Of a DNA stretch of 29,653 bases, positions 28,401 to 29,653 are shown one piece after another. Below the pieces are notes generated by a model. That model worked only from the letters and a program-made list of their open reading frames with translations, had not been told where the DNA came from and did no database searches. How positions within the stretch are numbered: the stretch's first letter is position 1; every line of letters begins with the position of its first letter. The stretch comes from JBAZHE01 sp041652555. Lineage in GTDB: Bacteria > Patescibacteriota > Patescibacteriia > Patescibacteriales > WJLG01. The translations under genes were made by a program, and so were the position numbers. The stretch covers positions 1-29,653 of the forward strand of contig JBAZHE010000018.1 of NCBI GenBank assembly GCA_041652555.1. Direction: 5' to 3'.

Positions 28401-29653
28401 TATGGCGTGGTTGATAGCTTTGAACATCTTCAAGAAAATCGAGATTACTATAATGAAAATCAAAGTTTTGACGGCACCACTGGTGTCGGCATTGGAACTC
28501 TAAGCGCTAGACCATCCACCTGTACCGCCGGTGTTGGTTACGTTGCCACTGATGAAGGACATTGGAACTCTTATGGAGGCAGTAATGGAGTATTCTATAA
28601 GTGCACTGCCACTAATACTTGGACAGAGTACTATATGCCTTATGCCTACCCTCACCCTCTAACCGCCACCTCCACGATGGGCACTGATTTAGTAAATATC
28701 GCCGTTGGCGCCAGAGTATTCGGCTCTGGAAGATTCTATGATCTGGCAACTTCCACCGGCCCCGATGCCGACATCTCTATTATCCCCGCCACCTCAAGTC
28801 TAAGCACTTGGATTGATATAGATATCTCTGTCTGGGAAAATACCGGTACTCATCACAAAACCTGGACAGAAAGCTCTGATAATATGGGAACTATCTCTAC
28901 TGCTCATACCATCGGCGACCTCTCAGCCAACACCGATTACGATGTTAAAGTAGACGATGTATTAGGAGCTGATATCACCGGCGCTAGTTGCACCTCCGGC
29001 GTCTGTACCTCTGATGCTTCCGGCTATATAACATTTACCTATACTGGTGGCTACTCTGATCACGAATTTGACGTAGAAGAATTATCCTCCACTTCTCTAA
29101 TTATTCCGGAAATATCCAATATCGCGACATCATCCGTTTCCGCTTCCGGTATTACCATAACATTCACCTCTACCTCAACCGCCACTTCCACCGTCTACTA
29201 CGCCACCGACACCTATTACAATGCCAACGGTCAAACCTACGATCAAGCTTCTTCCTCTGACACCTCAGCCACTTCTCACTCCATTACTCTCTCCAGCCTC
29301 TCCGAATATACTCAATACCATTTCTACATCGAAGCCACCAACGCCTCCGGAACAGCTACTTCATCTGATTATACATTTACCACTGCTGACGCTACCAACC
29401 CAACCGTCGATTCATTCTCTATCAATGCCACTTCCTCCTCTCTGACAGTAAATATTAATGAATTCACCGCCAGCGATACCGACGGTTCCGGCGTCGCCGG
29501 CTATCTGGTCACCGAAACCTCCACCACTCCCGCAACTGACGACGAAGACTGGGAATTGCTCTCTTCCGCCTGGTCGGTATTCACATTTCTCACCGACGGA
29601 GTAAAAACTCTCTACGCCTGGGTCAAAGACGCCTATGATAATATCTCCGCCAG
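25468..29653 (+). CDS. Very long surface protein, frameshifted, runs off the window
   Basis: The frame from ATG at 25468 stops at 25677 after 69 residues; the next frame is open from about 25662 to the window end with no stop. Inserting one base in ACGGAAGT (GG to GGG near 25662) would join them as HKTGSPT, giving a protein of over 1390 residues. Order of parts: a membrane anchor (about 14-34), a Thr/Ser-rich start, a beta-helix-like region (about 200-400), an Ig-like domain ending LYAWAKDATGNVSSG (about 457-550), a second pectate-lyase-like beta-helix (CSQGDVQAEIDVAADGD, from about 556), a phage-tail-like SAHGLSIGQW motif (about 900), an FN3-like domain (about 1215-1306) and another Ig-like domain. 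Likely an adhesin or S-layer-type protein. Confidence 0.82.

Overview
The window looks like a chromosomal segment of an uncultured member of the Candidate Phyla Radiation (Patescibacteria), AT-rich and using the standard bacterial code (TGA is used as a stop). This rests on gene content: a short HrcA, a VirB2/TrbC-like secretion pilin, ribonuclease J, a GldG-type ABC cassette, a large repeat-built surface protein with an N-terminal anchor, and almost no Shine-Dalgarno (SD) sequences before the housekeeping genes. I cannot place it more finely.

Layout. 1-3414 (minus): an ABC cassette with ATPase, ABC-2 permease, GldG-like protein and the start of a DUF4340-like protein. 3596-5935 (minus): dnaJ, a small unknown gene and an alpha/beta hydrolase. 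5960-6128 (plus): a perfect sigma-70 promoter, a rod-shaped candidate RNA and a terminator, with no ORF. 6135-7873: a repeat-rich patch holding a DUF559 nuclease gene and a possible HEPN-like gene. 7884-12988 (minus): the heat-shock block dnaK, hsp20, grpE, hrcA, with a CIRCE operator only before hrcA. Several dispersed repeats and a GIY-YIG nuclease gene are lodged in this block. 9927-10226 and 13168-16975 (plus): five unrecognised membrane or membrane-anchored proteins in three transcription units, each with a strong promoter, strong SDs and an intrinsic terminator. 17085-19302 (plus): pilin, tRNA-Gly, infC-rpmI-rplT and secG. 19345-24943 (plus): an oligopeptide-binding-like lipid-side protein, RNase J, a RhuM-Fic protein and a NYN nuclease. 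25468-end (plus): a very long surface protein, interrupted by a one-base frameshift and running off the window.

How it fits together. The chaperones form a complete DnaK-DnaJ-GrpE set plus Hsp20 and the HrcA repressor, split over several transcription units. The translation genes follow the classic infC-rpmI-rplT order. The most novel material is (a) four dispersed palindromic repeat families, two of which hold or bracket small nuclease genes (GIY-YIG, DUF559) whose last codons lie in the repeat; (b) a tiny hairpin with conserved core GTA(C/A)TC and covarying stems, found 11 times inside two of these families; (c) the SD-led membrane-protein units; and (d) the candidate RNA at 5995-6128. The 10-base N gap in grpE is almost certainly an assembly artefact, because collapsing a 9-base overlap restores the gene.
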